This document shows, in pieces, positions 36,361-49,645 of a DNA stretch of 64,000 bases. The notes under the pieces are model-generated. The model saw only the letters and a program-made list of their open reading frames with translations. It was not told the DNA's origin and did not search any database. The stretch covers positions 80,654,501 to 80,718,500 of the forward strand of contig CP136891.1 of assembly GCA_034359265.1 (NCBI GenBank). The letters are read 5' to 3'. The position numbers and the translations under genes are program-made. Each line of letters opens with the position of its first letter. Position 1 is the first letter of the stretch. This stretch comes from Canna indica. Lineage: Eukaryota > Streptophyta > Magnoliopsida > Zingiberales > Cannaceae.

Positions 36361-39300
36361 CCTTGTAATTATTATTGCCTACGTAGTAGTAAGGTCTAAT
36401 CACTGTGTGGGTAAAAATTGTGTAAATAGTTAACTCTATTTTGACCTAACGGCGTAATTTTTCTTCAAAAATCTTTCTAAACCGCAATATAAATTTACGG
36501 AATTCAAATTTAAAATATTTTAAAAATTTTAAATGATTATTGAAAGTAATTATTTTGATCGTAAAAATATATTCTAAAATCCTAAGAAATTATTAAAAAA
36601 ATTAAAATAATAGATAATTTTTTTATGATTTTCTAAAAAATTTAAAATATATTTTGATGATCAAATAGTCACTTTTCAGAGTTTCAGTAGTTATTTGATC
36701 ATGAAAATATATTATAAAATCTTTAAAAATTATTAAAAAGAATCTAAATTAGTGAATATATATTTTTTTGTGATTTTTAAAATTTTATGATATTTTTTCA
36801 TAGTCAAATAACTACTTTCAATAATTTCAATTAAATATTTTAAGATTTTTAGTACAATAGTATATTGATTTTTTTTTGAATTTGATTCTGATTTCAAAAA
36901 TTTTAGAAGTCATATTCAATTTTGAAATATTTTTGGGATTCATATTCAGATTTAATAAATTTGTTATATTTTTTTATTGTTTAAAATAAATTTAAAAAAA
37001 AATCAAGCAGTTTGCTAAACTATTATAATATATCTAATAATTAAAATATCTACGTTGTATATCACCTCATATTATAAATCAAATTTTAAGATAAAATTTT
37101 AAATTATATTATTATTTTTTCTAGCATTTAATTTTTTCATAGAGTTATTCTAATATTACATTGGGAAAATGAAAGTGAGTTATTCTAATATTACATTCTG
37201 AAAATGAAAGTTTGCATGGATGTTTTAATCATTAAATATATCTTTTTAGAAAAATTGTTTAAGAGGTTGGTGTAATTAATTCTAAAGAGAAAAGAAGTCA
37301 ATGCAATTGCTCAATAAAAATATGAAAAATTATACATCTATTTAATATTGAAAATTTAAATGATTTTCATTAAAAATAACAAACATTTGTCAAAATTATC
37401 AATTTCATGCCCCTTTTTAAAATTATTATGGTCTTCTCTTTTAAATTTATATTGAATTAATTAATTGAATTAGGGAGTATGAGTATGATGCCAATGTCAT
37501 AAAATAATATTCTACTAGTGGAAATATGTCCGTGCTGGTTTTTTTTCTTTCATTTTTTGTTTAAAATGTTAATATAATAATAGTAATAATTATATAAGAT
37601 TATATAGGGAGGGATACCTAATAGACCCACAAATCATGAGAGCTACACTAATTGACAACGATATGCAACATGCCACAAACTCCAATTGAGCTTAATTGCT
37701 TATTATATATTATCCATCTCAAGCCAATTATTTGAGTTTACTTTGGATAGCATAGTTGATAACAACATGTTATAAGTTGTCTAGAGATTTAAAATTCGAT
37801 CCATAGTATGATCATCTATTATGACTTTTTATCTTTGTTATAAAAAAAAAGTCAATTATTTGAGTTTGATGGTTGAAAATAATTATAATAATTTACATGC
37901 TCCAAACATTAATTCAAAATAATTGTTATTTTTATGATAATAAAGTCATGTATAATATTTAGTTAAAAAATAACATTTTTAAATAGACATCTACACATAT
38001 AGTCGATTGATTTTGAGTTTAATCTTTTAGCGTTCTCTACGTATAATATTTTTCTTATGGACGAGATTGGCTCTTTGAGCCCGATTGGACTGGTCTCGGA
38101 AGCACCCAACTCATGGATCAGACCCAAAACAAATTAGCCACAACTAAGCATGAGGGCTCCATTCGATCAAACAAGAATATTAACATCCTGCATATATTAA
38201 TTATCACCAGAGATTCGACAGTAATAAATCTACAATTTAGGGGATAGAAATCGACTTATTCAAGGCATATCCCCACAGAATTCTAATAGACATCCTCGTC
38301 GAGTACCCATACATGCACTGACGCACAACAAGGTACGTATACTCTCTATTCCAATTTTATACACACCATCTAGAATTCTCTCACACTTTAGCGTTAGAGT
38401 GTCTTTGCATGTCACCACTGGAGTCGCGCTGAACCAAGAGACGCAGAGACTTAATTGCAACACCCCCAATTTCAAGCAAGAACATCTTAATTTCTTGTAA
38501 CATATGAATATAAAATTATTTTTTGGAAAGAAAAAAAGAGAGAGGATAACATAACAAACATTAGTGATTTGATGAATCAATCAAATAAACAATTAAACAA
38601 ACATGACTATGCCCTTTTGAGGAGTGTAACAAGTAGGTAGAAAGTGCAGATGTCACCACCTCCACTTACAAGCCTTGTTCTCTTCTCTCTGTCATTAATC
38701 TAAATCAAGATTATTCCCCTGAATTAGTTGACACCCCACCCCCATGACGTAATTTTTAGTGCATTATTGAATTAATTAATTTACAGTCTCATGTGCTGAG
38801 AGCAGGTGAATAAATAGTTAAGGATTTTAGGTAAGTGATGGAAGTGAGAAGCCATTTTTTTCCAATATGGATTGGTAATCAAGGATTGTTACGTTTGATG
38901 TGTGAGTTTGAAGTCATGCCAAAAGATGTTGCGGAATACCTGCATGATGATGATGCTTATAAGTTGGAGCATTCAACTGAAGGAAAGAAAATGATCACAT
39001 AAATATAAAGAAGGGAGTCATTGCAACGGTGATGCCATCATGATGATGGTGTTGCTAGAGACTCTAGAGTAGATAATTTGACTCTGTATGGAAATTAGGT
39101 GCAACTACTATCGAGTTAGGCTCGTGTGGAGTCTCGTACAAGAGTGAATCTAGTACTATTAAGAATTAAATTTTCATTTATTAAGACGGAAACTAAAGCA
39201 AAAGCACTTGTATTTTGAATTAATGATCGCAAACTTAACATCAAAATAGGAATGACAATTAAAACCAGTTTCATATTGGATTAAAATGAAGTAATGAAAA

Positions 39301-39786
39301 AGAACTCTACCGTGCGCTATATTATGTGCTACTCTATAAGTGAGAATGAGAATACGTGATTTAAATAGTCACTTTGATTTACTTGTTACTTTATTTTGTT
39401 TTTATATTTCTATAGTTGACGGTATATACATCAAGTGTTTACTAATTTCATCATTATTTAGATAAATTTAAACAAAATTTAATAGTCGAATCTTATTTGA
39501 GTGATTGTCCTCCTACCAAAAGTTCATGATTTAATGAGTCGTGCACTTACTACACTTACAACAAATCTTGATTAATTTCAATAACATTAAAGATACCTAA
39601 CTTGTAGTTATGCTCTATTTATTCCCATATACCATACACAGGTTAAACAGGCCAATTGAGTGATAATATCAACGACAACAAAAACCATCAATTGTTATTA
39701 TTATTTTCCTTTGACAAGTTTTGATAATAGAATTAAGCAATATTCAAATAAAACATAGATCATCTTTATCAACATGAATTTGAGAG
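36361..39786. other. AT-rich intergenic DNA
   Basis: A very AT-rich block at 36480-37480 has only short, interrupted frames. A 21-bp direct repeat (gagttattctaatattacat...) occurs at 37142 and 37177. Around 38040-38160 the sequence is GC-richer but not coding. No gene or RNA is supported. Confidence 0.5.
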
Positions 39787-41156
39787 TAGGGGTGAGCAGG
39801 TCGAGTCGGGTCAAAATTCGAATAATTCGAACCCGAATAAAAAGACTCCAACTCTCCAAGACCCCTCGACCCTATCCAAATAAGAAGGGATTCGTCCCGA
39901 TTAGCTCGAATAAGATCGAGCCCGACCCTAATATATAATTCGAATTTCTTTAAAAAATAAATATTCATCATTTGTAACTCTGTTGATTTGTTCCATAAGC
40001 TAATCATTTTGTCAAATAGTTCAAATCACAATATTAATTAATATTTTCAATAGAATAAACGATAATAAAATCAATTTAATTATACACAAATTAAATGTTA
40101 TTACTTAATATATATATATATATATATATATGGAATTCGAATCGGATCGGGTGTTTACCCGTCCCAAATTAGGGGTATAAACCTAGGGGTGAGTATAGAC
40201 CGGTTAATCGATCCATTAACTTTGATTTTCAAAATCATTAATCGTAAATTGGTCTTTTAACTTCGGTTAATCGTCACTTTGGTTTCGACTTTTTCGATTT
40301 AGTTAACCGATAATTTATGGTTAATCAATAAAAAATTTTAACTTATAAATTAACATAGTAACATTATACAAATCACATACGGATAAAAATTCAAACAAAT
40401 ATCAAATCCCCATTGGAAAAAAACCATTTGAGCCAAGATAATGTAATGCAAAAATTAATTTTTTATTTTTTATTTTTATTTTATTTTATTTTATTTTATT
40501 TTATTTTTAAAATAATTTTTATACTTTTTTATATTTCTTTATATTCTTTATATACTTTATAGTTTTTATATTTTTTTATAATTTATAAATCATTTGGTTA
40601 ATATTTTATAATTTTTGAATCATTAACTTTTATATATTTCTTTATATACTTTATAGTTTTTATATTTTTTTATATTTTATAAATCATTATATATATATAA
40701 ATATATTAAAAATTAATAAATTATATTGAACCGGTCGGTTAATCGAAACCGGCAAAGTTTTTACATTATGGACTGAATCCGAAATCGAAAACCAATTTTT
40801 TCAAAAATATAAATCGAAACCGAAAAATCCTGTTCGATTTCGGATCGATTTTCCAGTCGGTTATATATATTAAAAATTAATAAATTATATTGAACCGGTC
40901 GATTAACCGAAATCAGCAAATTTATTACATTATGGACCGAATCCGAAATCGAAAACTGATTTTTTCAAAAATATAAACTGGAATCGAAAAAACATATTCG
41001 ATTTCGAACCAGTTTTCTAGTTAATTGAAAAACCAAATTTTTTTTTCTCACCCCTATATAAACCCCTCTAAAAATCTGATCCGAGCCAACCCGAATTACC
41101 CAAATAACTTGACTCGGATTAAATTTTAGAGTCGATTCAAATTTTGCTCACCCCCG
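39787..41156. mobile_element. Outer hAT-like element, interrupted by a second element
   Basis: The left end is TAGGGGTGAGCA at 39787; the right end read in reverse is CGGGGGTGAGCA at 41156. Flanking 8-mers TTTGAGAG (39779-39786) and TTTGGGAG (41157-41164) match at 7 of 8. Subterminal regions repeat TCGAACCCGAA-like motifs (for example 39817-39836, 41085-41120). A second element (40184-41056) splits it; without that insertion the outer element is about 490 bp. A (TA)n run lies at about 40110-40130. Confidence 0.75.
40184..41056. mobile_element. Inner hAT-like element, GGTTAATCG family
   Basis: The ends are perfect: TAGGGGTGAG at 40184 and CTCACCCCTA ending at 41056. The flanking 8-bp duplication TATAAACC is exact (40176-40183 and 41057-41064). 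Subterminal motifs are GGTTAATCG/CCGGTTAAT and their complements. An internal segment (about 40705-40860) is tandemly duplicated (about 40868-41010), and an (ATTTT)n run lies at about 40463-40508. It is non-coding. This is the youngest-looking hAT insertion in the window. Confidence 0.9.
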
Positions 41157-44100
41157 TTTGGGAGGAGTAAAACATCAATGAGGAGAGAGAAAATCATTAT
41201 TATTGATATATGCTGTCGCTGCTATGGGCAACATCTAGCATATGCCTCTGCTTTGACAAGTGAAACTTGTCAAAGAAATAATAAATACGTTTCAGAAAGA
41301 GTGAAAATTTAAAATTTAGAAATGAAAAATCAATGGACATGGCGTGAGAAAATAAACAATATAAATAGGGTAAGTTGGATATTCACACTTCTAATTTGTC
41401 TTAATTGCATATTTATTTTCTTCAAATTTCAAAATTATACATTCACCCTTCTGTCTCCATGTGACCTATTTATCACACTCTTTTTTGTCCCCTACAGACT
41501 AGCCCTGTGGAATATATATATAAGTATTAATGTCCAAATCAGATACCATAATATTCTTCTGGCACTGATGAGCCAACTATTAACTAGTAGCAGAAAGATT
41601 CAAATTAGATAGACCAGTTGGCTCAAAGAGGCCTTATTCAGTGAAGTGTTTACTTAGTTGGATCTTTCTTTAGTCGACTTATTATTTATTTCCCCAGTCA
41701 AAAATAATGTCCAACCAAACACATTTAATTAATCAACTTAATATTGCGTGTTATATATTTATATTATAAATACTATAACAGGTGTTAATTTGCATGAGGT
41801 TTTGCAGCGTCCACGTGCATGTGATTGGAATAAATGCGTATGCCAGTTGAGGAGTTCGCATCTGACGACAGATTTGATTCCGCGTCCGTGTCATTGTGTC
41901 AATGTGTCATGTGCGTTGGATTGAATCCATTCCTGGACTGAGGACTCCTCTTAAATTACCATAAATTAGAGGGCCTGCGGTTCAACATGTGTCTCGGGAT
42001 TTGCTAGTTATTTATAAATATGCACGAGGGTTCATTGCAATTTGCAAGTGGAATTTACAGAAGGGCACCTTTCATATGCGTAATTGCATCAGTAGGCTTC
42101 CGGGGGGGTTCTTTGGAAATGTTCTTATAGGCCCAATTAATTTAAGACCCAAATAATGCCGTGTGCGCGTGAAATTGTGGTCCTTGTGGTGTCTTCGAGC
42201 TTGAAATATTTGACAAGCTAGCTTTAGTATCAATAGAAAAGATGAGATTAAATTTAAAAGTCGGATCAAAGTTGGGATCAACTTTTTTTATATAATTATC
42301 CACGAGCGAGGAATATTATACATTTATAAGATGACTTACATGATCAAGCTTTGTTCTAAAAATAAACACATATTTTGCTTTCTTCAACTAATTACTTATC
42401 AAAAAGTTTTGTAATTAACTTGTAAATGTTCATTTTTATGACTTATTTATTTTATTGAATACGACAAAATAATATAACGAATGAAAAGAAAAAAGAGTTG
42501 GTTAATTTAGTGCATAGGATACAATAACATGACGAGGTAATAATCACAAATAAACAAAATATATTGCATCAGAAGGTAAAGCTCGAAACTATATCATCAA
42601 TCAGAGTTCATGCTTTAAGAAATTAAGGTAAGTAGTGCCCGTTCAAAAGGAAGTCCAAGTGTTATTTTTATGTGCAAAAACGTTCAAACGATCGACAAGT
42701 ATAAGTTTGAGAATATTGAACATCAATGTAACTAGCAAAATGGATTGACGGGAATCGATATCGGTAATGCTACTTTACACGTGAATTTGAGGCAAAGAGA
42801 AAAAAGATTAACGAAAGACTAGTAGAATTCAACGTCAAGATGACAAACACAAAGATAATAACTAAAGATGCCATGAATACTAGTATATGCAAAGTATAAC
42901 TCTTTAATTAGCTTTAATAATTAACTCTATTGTGTATCATTGAAATCTGGCCTACATATTTAATGTTAATAAGCTACAAGTGCATGTACAAGAGCTACGT
43001 GGGTCTTTACCTATATTCTCACATCCAAGAGTGGCCCTCTCCGTCCCCTCGTATAGGGATACAATTATTTGAAAATAGTTCGCGGTCACTACACAATGAT
43101 CTCACTTCATAGCGTATCTATTAAATATCGATGTATTTATCCGTCGAATTACAGTATGTCCCACTAAACCATGAGACATGCTACTAACACAACAAATAAT
43201 AACACTAAATGTGGTATACATGGAATATAATTATGCATATAATCAAAACTACCATAGCACATGTCCAATAGCACTAAATTCTCATGAGTGCGTGAAATAG
43301 TACACGACATTATCAATGTAATTGTGTAACGTAATACTAGCACACGTTTAATAATTTATGATCATTACATGTTATGTATCAATAAAATCATGTATGAATA
43401 ATCTAATAATTACGGCATATGCAAATTAAAAGCTTAAAGAACAAGAGCACAATAATTACAACATCGCTTACGGTAGAATACACAAAAATCTAGGTGATCG
43501 GGGATTTGAGCTTTTTGCTTAAAAGCCCCTCAAGAATTTATAATTGTGAAAATATCCCTAAAGTTTGTAAATTTATAAATAATTAAATTAAATGGGAAAA
43601 ATATAAATTCGAGTGTAACATACGTAGATCCAATGTAATATTGATTTGATGTTCTTTTAATTCAAACATTAATACATAAGGGATTAAAATTTATTATTTA
43701 TCGTATTTTTTTGAGTGATTTCTCAAATTCATACTAAGGAAACCTAAAATCCCTATACCCATAACATATTTATGAAATATTAAGAATGCTATCAAAATTA
43801 CATTTTCCTCTATTTTTATTTATGGTTTCTTCCATTTTACCATTTAAAGGCTATTGAAAAAGTCTTTAAGTGACTTAAATAAAACACTTTTATTATAAAT
43901 AATATAAAAATAGTTTTAGCAATCAATATCAGCACGCATTCTAGTATATTTTTAGTGGGTAAATAATTAAAATTATTATTTTTCTTGGTCTTTTAGCCAC
44001 TAGAGACTTTTGAGGGCATAAATTGTGTTATGTTTTGGTTAAACATGCCACGAAGTTTTTCGACAATTCACGTAATATTTTTTAATGATTAAATATTTTT

Positions 44101-44763
44101 AGCGGCTAAATCTATTATTTTCTTGGTTTTAAAAGTCTTTAAGTACCTAAAAATTATTTATTGGGTTAAATATAACATAAATTTATTTTTTACCATGCAT
44201 GACTAAAATTACTATTTTTCTTGATTTTTTAGTTACTATAGGAATTGACAAAAATAAATGAATGACATACACAAAAAGAATACAATTCAGTCTTCTTCTG
44301 TGACTAAAAAAAGAAAAAGATAATTTTAACCATTAAAAATATTAAAATTACTGGTATTAATTGCTAAAAATAAACTCACGTTGTGTATAATAAAAATATT
44401 TTATTTTGAGAAAGTCTCTAAGTTATAAATGGGAGAAAAACAATTAATTTTGAGAGTATTTTATGCATTAAAAAATATATATATTATGAATCTGGAAAAT
44501 TTTAGAATATTTATTTTGAATTTGAGTTTCGATTCTTATTATAGATTTATGAAATTTCTCTATTTTATTTATCCTACCAAACAAAAACGCTATTAAATAA
44601 TTATCCTATTTTCTTCAACAACATTACAACAGTTTATGCACAAACTATTTTCAACAGGGGAGGGGTTTAGTAGAGTAGCGTTCGTCCGCACTCCGCAGTA
44701 CTGGCCGTGAAGAGAAAGGGGCAGCGAAGAGCGGATTGGAGAGGAGAACCCCAGAAGACGAAC
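41157..44763. other. AT-rich intergenic DNA upstream of DDA1
   Basis: No gene is supported. Between about 43960 and 44240 related lines (attatttttcttggtcttttag, ctattattttcttggtttta, ctatttttcttgattttttag) recur at intervals of roughly 110-140 bp, suggesting an old degenerate tandem repeat. The last 120 bases before 44764 are GC-richer and are probably the DDA1 leader. Confidence 0.45.
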
Positions 44764-46862
44764 ATGGGTTCTCTGCTCGGCGATTGGCCTTCTTACGATC
44801 CTCACAACTTTAGCCAACTACGGCCCGCCGATCTCTCCTCCCAATCTTCCGTATGCCTCCTCTCTCTCTTTATTGTAGCTTTTGTTTTGTGTTGTCATCA
44901 ATGTTCAAGCAATCCTTTTTACGGTTTCTGACGACGAACCTCATCAATTGGGTTGAATAATGCCCCCAACTTATTCATGTTTCGCATTCCTTCCTTTCCC
45001 CCTATTAATCGATTTGTGCTGTTCAGCTAAAAGGACTGTAAAATGTGGTCGCTTCACATAACGATTCTCGATGCATGATCCCTTTTATTCCTTAGGTTAG
45101 AAGCATGATTCAATGTTGTAATACTAATCTTTTCTTCTTTTGTGTCCTTTCAGAAAGTTACTCCTGTCACATATCAACCTACTCATAGCAGGACTCTCCC
45201 ACCACCAGATCAAGGTAATCATGCTGCTGCTTACTGATTCTTTTTATTTCCCCACACCCACAGTTAATTTCCACAAAGCCGCTGGTTTTTGTTGATAGTG
45301 TACTTAGACATGCTTATTTACAGCTGACATGGGAAAACTAAAACCTGAACAATCTAGCAATATCATTTAACAAAGTTGAAGAATATGATTCTCATGGCAA
45401 AGATTTAATAGCTATGATTGAAAGTTGAAGAATCTTGCTTTCTCAAGTATTCATCATATATCTTTTGCTTGATGTTTTCAATTAAATTGCAGGAGCAATA
45501 CATTGGAAGAGTATGATACTTATGTTTGAGGGTGCATGTTTGTTAGTCTTTTATGTGTACTATAGATCAATGGTGACTTGCACATTTAAAAGAGAGTTCT
45601 TTTTCTTTGTTTTATATATTAAAGAAAATCAACTTCTATGTCTGTCATTTAATAAGCTTACCATGGAATTCAAAAACCACAATGAAACTAGATTCTCAAC
45701 CTACAGGTTGTCTGAAGACTAAAGACTCTGAATTTACTATTCAAGTCTTGCATTTAATAAGTTATAGCAATTCCTTAAAATGTACTTATGTAGAACAGGA
45801 AACATAGATACTAAAATTAGATTGGGCTGACGTGTCCAACTCAAAAACCAAGGAATGAGAACCTTGGTGGTCTCATTCACTTTGATTGGAAATGCAAATG
45901 CACAGACTCTTGCATGACAGGGACACAGATATGGACATTTAAAATATAGTGGTATGGGCAATGTAAATATAGCAATGCAGCAAACAGTCTCAGGATGACT
46001 TGGGGACGATACTAGGCATGACAATCCTTGGTTCAATAAACACATGTGAATTTAATTTCTTCTGTTAACATCTTTTAATTCACACTCAATGACATCAGCA
46101 TGCGAGCACATGATATGGGCTATACATGCCATGCTCAGAAGTTAGAACCATATACTAGTTATGTTTATTAAGCTTATGTATGAGCATCCATGTTTTGTTC
46201 ACTATCATAATTTAGTCATTATAATTATGGGGCACTGTATTTTGCTATGTCAAACCCTTAGATTGTTATATCATAAGAACATGTCCAAATGAGATGTTCA
46301 TCAGAACACTCCAAGGAAAAAGTAATGATCGCAACTCCATATGCAGTTCATATTACACAACCATAAGGCATTAGACGATTATGTTACAATGCCAGTTATA
46401 TTGAATTCAATCTCACTTACCTACATCCAATAATCTTTCCTAGCTCCAAGAATTAAAACAATAGAAACTACTCATCGCCACCACTGTCACTATTTGCAAT
46501 ATAAAACAATTATAAAGGTATCCTTTGATGTAGTCTTTATTGACATACAACATGAATTCAGGAGAGTATAAGTTCATCTGTTATATGTTAACAATTAACT
46601 AATTTTAGTTCTTATGCCAGTAATATCAACTGAAACCAGAAATATCCTTCTGAGGCGCTTCTATCAGAAGTCAGAAGAGAAGGTGCAAGTTCAACATTTT
46701 GCTCTTCCTTTTATAATATTTACTGCTGCTGTTCTTTGCTCTTATTTCTTCTGCCTCGACTACATGCAGTTGTGCCGTAAAAGAGCCGCTTCTGATCATC
46801 TAACACCAGAACACAGATGCAAGCAACCCAGAGGCACCCTTGCCGAAGAAGAAGGCTATTAA
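44764..46862 (+). CDS. DDA1: DDA1, DET1- and DDB1-associated protein 1
   Basis: Four exons, 44764-44850, 45154-45214, 46621-46682 and 46770-46862, give exactly 100 residues with all phases matching. The N-terminus [20 protein letters not shown] carries the DDB1-binding signature shared with animal DDA1 (Asn-Phe-Ser core). The middle has [19 protein letters not shown], then the helix [14 protein letters not shown]; the tail is basic then acidic (KRAASD to AEEEGY). Family members are about 95-105 residues, so this is full length. DDA1 is a small subunit of CUL4-DDB1 E3 ligases. In plants it joins the COP10-DET1-DDB1 complex in the nucleus and helps present substrates such as ABA receptors. The small size makes the call depend on the exon model, but homology runs through every exon. 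Intron 2 is long (about 1.4 kb). The PPR gene begins 430 bases downstream on the same strand. Confidence 0.93.
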
Positions 46863-47292
46863 CAAAGTCAAGTATTATGTTGTGCAAATCTGGCATTAGC
46901 TATCTTGCATCTCCTTGGGCTGGATGCTTATATCTCCATGTGTGATTGCCCCCACTCTCATCATTCTTGCTGCATGTTTTGTATGAAAATATTGCACTTT
47001 GATTGTTGTGATATGATATCCATATAAGTAATTAATTCGTATTTGTAGTATTTTGTAGAAGCTTGCAATATGATTATATATGTGGTTTATTTTCTCCGGC
47101 TCAGGATTACGTGTTCATCCTAAACCATTAAAGAGAAGCCCACAGGACGGCCCATTTGCGTTCTTATCCTCCAACCAATTCAAAAGAGCCGAAGCGAAGG
47201 ACTTTAAACAAACACCTTGTTTGCAGTCTGAGCCTGTCTCCAATCCGTCCCTCATCCCCATGTAGTTCCATGCTTCGCTCGGCAAATGCCAA
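46863..47292. other. Short spacer between DDA1 and the PPR gene
   Basis: It contains the DDA1 3' region, with T-rich stretches and AATATG/ATATGATAT lines that could serve in 3' end formation, and then the PPR leader. An upstream ATG at 47286 opens a different frame overlapping the PPR start at 47293 and could lower its translation. No separate gene is seen. Confidence 0.5.
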
Positions 47293-49377
47293 ATGAGCGC
47301 ACTGCTTCCCATCTCTCCTTCCCTCTCCTCCTCTCCTCCTCCGTCGTCCCACCCAGAGAAACTCTTCTTCGACTCTGCCACCTCTGTCCGCCTCCTCAGT
47401 TTATCCGCAGCACAAAGAAACCTCGGCTCCGTTGCCTCTGCCCACGCCGGCCTTCTTAAATCCGGCCTCCACTCCAACCTCTTCGTGGCCAATTCCCTCC
47501 TCGACGCCTATTCAAAATGTGGTCGCTTGGACAGTGCCGTGAAGATTTTCGACAGAATGCCCCTAAGAGATGTCATATCCTGGACCACCATGATCTCCGG
47601 CCAATGCCACAACGGAGCGGCCATCGCCGCCGTCCTCTTGTTCATAGACATGTTGTTAGCGGAAGCAACACCTCCTCCCAATGAATTCACTGCCGCGGCG
47701 GTCTTGCGGGCTTGTGGGATGTTGGGGGACGAGAAGACGGGGAGGATGTTCCATGGGCACCTCGTGGTCACTGGCTTCGCCCAGGATGCGTTCGTCTCCA
47801 ACTCGTTGGTCGATACGTATGCGAAGGTTGGGTCAATTCCGGACGCTGAGAATCTCCTTGGTAGCTTGAGTTGTAAGGATGTGGTTTCTTGGAGTTCCAT
47901 CATATCAGGCTCTGTCCTCAATGGAGCGTTGGAGAAAGCATTGCTACTGTTTGTAGAAATGTTAGAAGAAGGAACTCTGCCGAACACAGCAACGATGTTG
48001 AGCGTCATCCAGGCTTGCTCACTGAGGGGTGAACCGAGCTTGTTTCCATGCGTTCATGCTTGGCTTGTCAAGTTGGAGCTGCATGACATTGTTCCAATTG
48101 CGAAGTCTCTCACTGTGATGTATGCAAAGAATGGCTCATTTGAAGAGGGGATGAAGGTTTTCTTCAATATCCTGGTGCCGAATGAGAGTGATCGTCTAGA
48201 TCCTGATGTTATCTCCGCGCTTATCCACGGCTGCACCCGATCAGGATCATTGGAGCATGGCAAGGTGATTCATGGCTTCTTGTTCAAAACGGGCTTCTTT
48301 CCATGCACCATAGTAGAGAATTCCCTCGTTGATTTGTATGCAAAATACGAGCACATTGAGTCTGCATATCTTATCTTCGAAAGAATGGAGGAGAGAGATA
48401 TTGTCTCTTGGAACACAATGATATCATGCTATGTGAAGAACGACCGAGCTGACGAAGCCTTGCAGCTTCTCGGTCAAGTTCACACTGCAAGCGGCGGTAA
48501 GCTGGCGCCCGACTTTGTCACAATGCTCAGCTCGATACAAGCCTGCTCTATGATGTCCTCACTGGAACAAGGACAGATATTGCATGGTTTTGTGATCAAA
48601 TCAGGCTTTGATTTGGATGTTTCCATTGGAAATTCTCTCATAGATATGTATGGAAAGGCAGGAAGGGCCAGATTTGCTGAGCAAATTTTCCAGGAGATGG
48701 ATTCAAGAGACATTGGCTCATGGAATTCCATGATTGCAACCTACGGAATCAATGGTGACGGCGATTCGGCTTTAAGAGCTTTCGACGAACTGAGGTATGC
48801 ACATAAGCATAAACCGAATGCTGTAACATTCATTAATGTCATTTCAGCATGCAATCATTCGGGTATGACATTGGAAGGCTACGAGTGTTTCAAGTGCATG
48901 AAAAGGAATTATGATATAGAGCCTAACATGGAGCACTACGCTGCAATTGTGGATCTTTTGGGGAGGTCTGGGAAACTTAGTGAGGCAGAGGAGTTCATTG
49001 CAAAGATGCCTATCAAACCGGGTTCATCTGTTTGGGGGTCTTTACTGGGTGCTTGTGTGCTTCATCAGAACGTCAAGATTGCGAAAAGAGCAGCCGAAGA
49101 GCTGTCTGTTATGGAACCAGACAGCAATGCCTGGAGAGCGACATTGTCTAATGTATATGCATCTGCTGGATTATGGGATGAAGCTGCAAAGGTGAGAGCT
49201 GAGATGAAGAGGAAAGGATTAGGAAAGGAGGCTGGCTGGAGCTATGTTGAGTCGAGGGGCATGGATAAGTTTAAGTTCACAGTGGGGGACACAAGGCATC
49301 CTGAAACCGATAGGATATATCATGTATGGAGGAGTATCAGGGAGCATAGTGCAGATGCTTTTGTTGAGACATTGTGA
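47293..49377 (+). CDS. Pentatricopeptide repeat protein, PLS class with E domain
   Basis: An intronless frame of 694 residues, as usual for this family. Residues 1-45 are rich in Ser, Pro and Ala with few acidic residues, fitting a plastid or mitochondrial transit peptide. Tandem PPR motifs run from about 45 to 590; helix starts such as ANSLLDAYSKCGRLDSAVKI, NSLVDTYAKVGSIPDAE and NSLIDMYGKAGRARFAEQIF recur about every 100 residues with RDVxSW(N/T)xMIS lines between, the P-L-S triplet pattern. The C-terminus has the E region (VWGSLLGACVLHQNVKIAKR to GWSYVE) and an E+-like tail (FTVGDTRHPETDRIY) but no DYW cytidine deaminase domain. PLS-E proteins bind organellar RNA and usually recruit a DYW partner for C-to-U editing. 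The specific target cannot be read from sequence alone. The first 700 bases are GC-rich, then GC content declines, a monocot-like gradient. Confidence 0.9.
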   Translation: MSALLPISPSLSSSPPPSSHPEKLFFDSATSVRLLSLSAAQRNLGSVASAHAGLLKSGLHSNLFVANSLLDAYSKCGRLDSAVKIFDRMPLRDVISWTTMISGQCHNGAAIAAVLLFIDMLLAEATPPPNEFTAAAVLRACGMLGDEKTGRMFHGHLVVTGFAQDAFVSNSLVDTYAKVGSIPDAENLLGSLSCKDVVSWSSIISGSVLNGALEKALLLFVEMLEEGTLPNTATMLSVIQACSLRGEPSLFPCVHAWLVKLELHDIVPIAKSLTVMYAKNGSFEEGMKVFFNILVPNESDRLDPDVISALIHGCTRSGSLEHGKVIHGFLFKTGFFPCTIVENSLVDLYAKYEHIESAYLIFERMEERDIVSWNTMISCYVKNDRADEALQLLGQVHTASGGKLAPDFVTMLSSIQACSMMSSLEQGQILHGFVIKSGFDLDVSIGNSLIDMYGKAGRARFAEQIFQEMDSRDIGSWNSMIATYGINGDGDSALRAFDELRYAHKHKPNAVTFINVISACNHSGMTLEGYECFKCMKRNYDIEPNMEHYAAIVDLLGRSGKLSEAEEFIAKMPIKPGSSVWGSLLGACVLHQNVKIAKRAAEELSVMEPDSNAWRATLSNVYASAGLWDEAAKVRAEMKRKGLGKEAGWSYVESRGMDKFKFTVGDTRHPETDRIYHVWRSIREHSADAFVETL

Positions 49378-49645
49378 TGGAGTTTGTCAAGACTAGGGTA
49401 TGTTTAATCAAACGAGTGAGAAAATAGTGATGCTTGCATCTTTTATGGTCTTATTGTAATTATTTGTACTTTTGAACCACCCGGGAAACTTAGTTAGAAA
49501 AAGTTGGAGTTGTATTTGCATTGTAAAGTAGCAGGACAGAGTACACTTGTAGAACCATTCTTGTAAGATTGTTACAACACCAAGCATGCCTAATTGGTAA
49601 GTGTATTCTATGACTCATAAGCTCTACTTCCTACAAAAAGAAAAT
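49378..49645. other. PPR gene 3' region
   Basis: It follows the PPR stop codon and runs to the Mutator-type MITE. No other feature is visible. The 9-bp sequence aaagaaaat at 49637-49645 is one half of the MITE target duplication. Confidence 0.5.
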
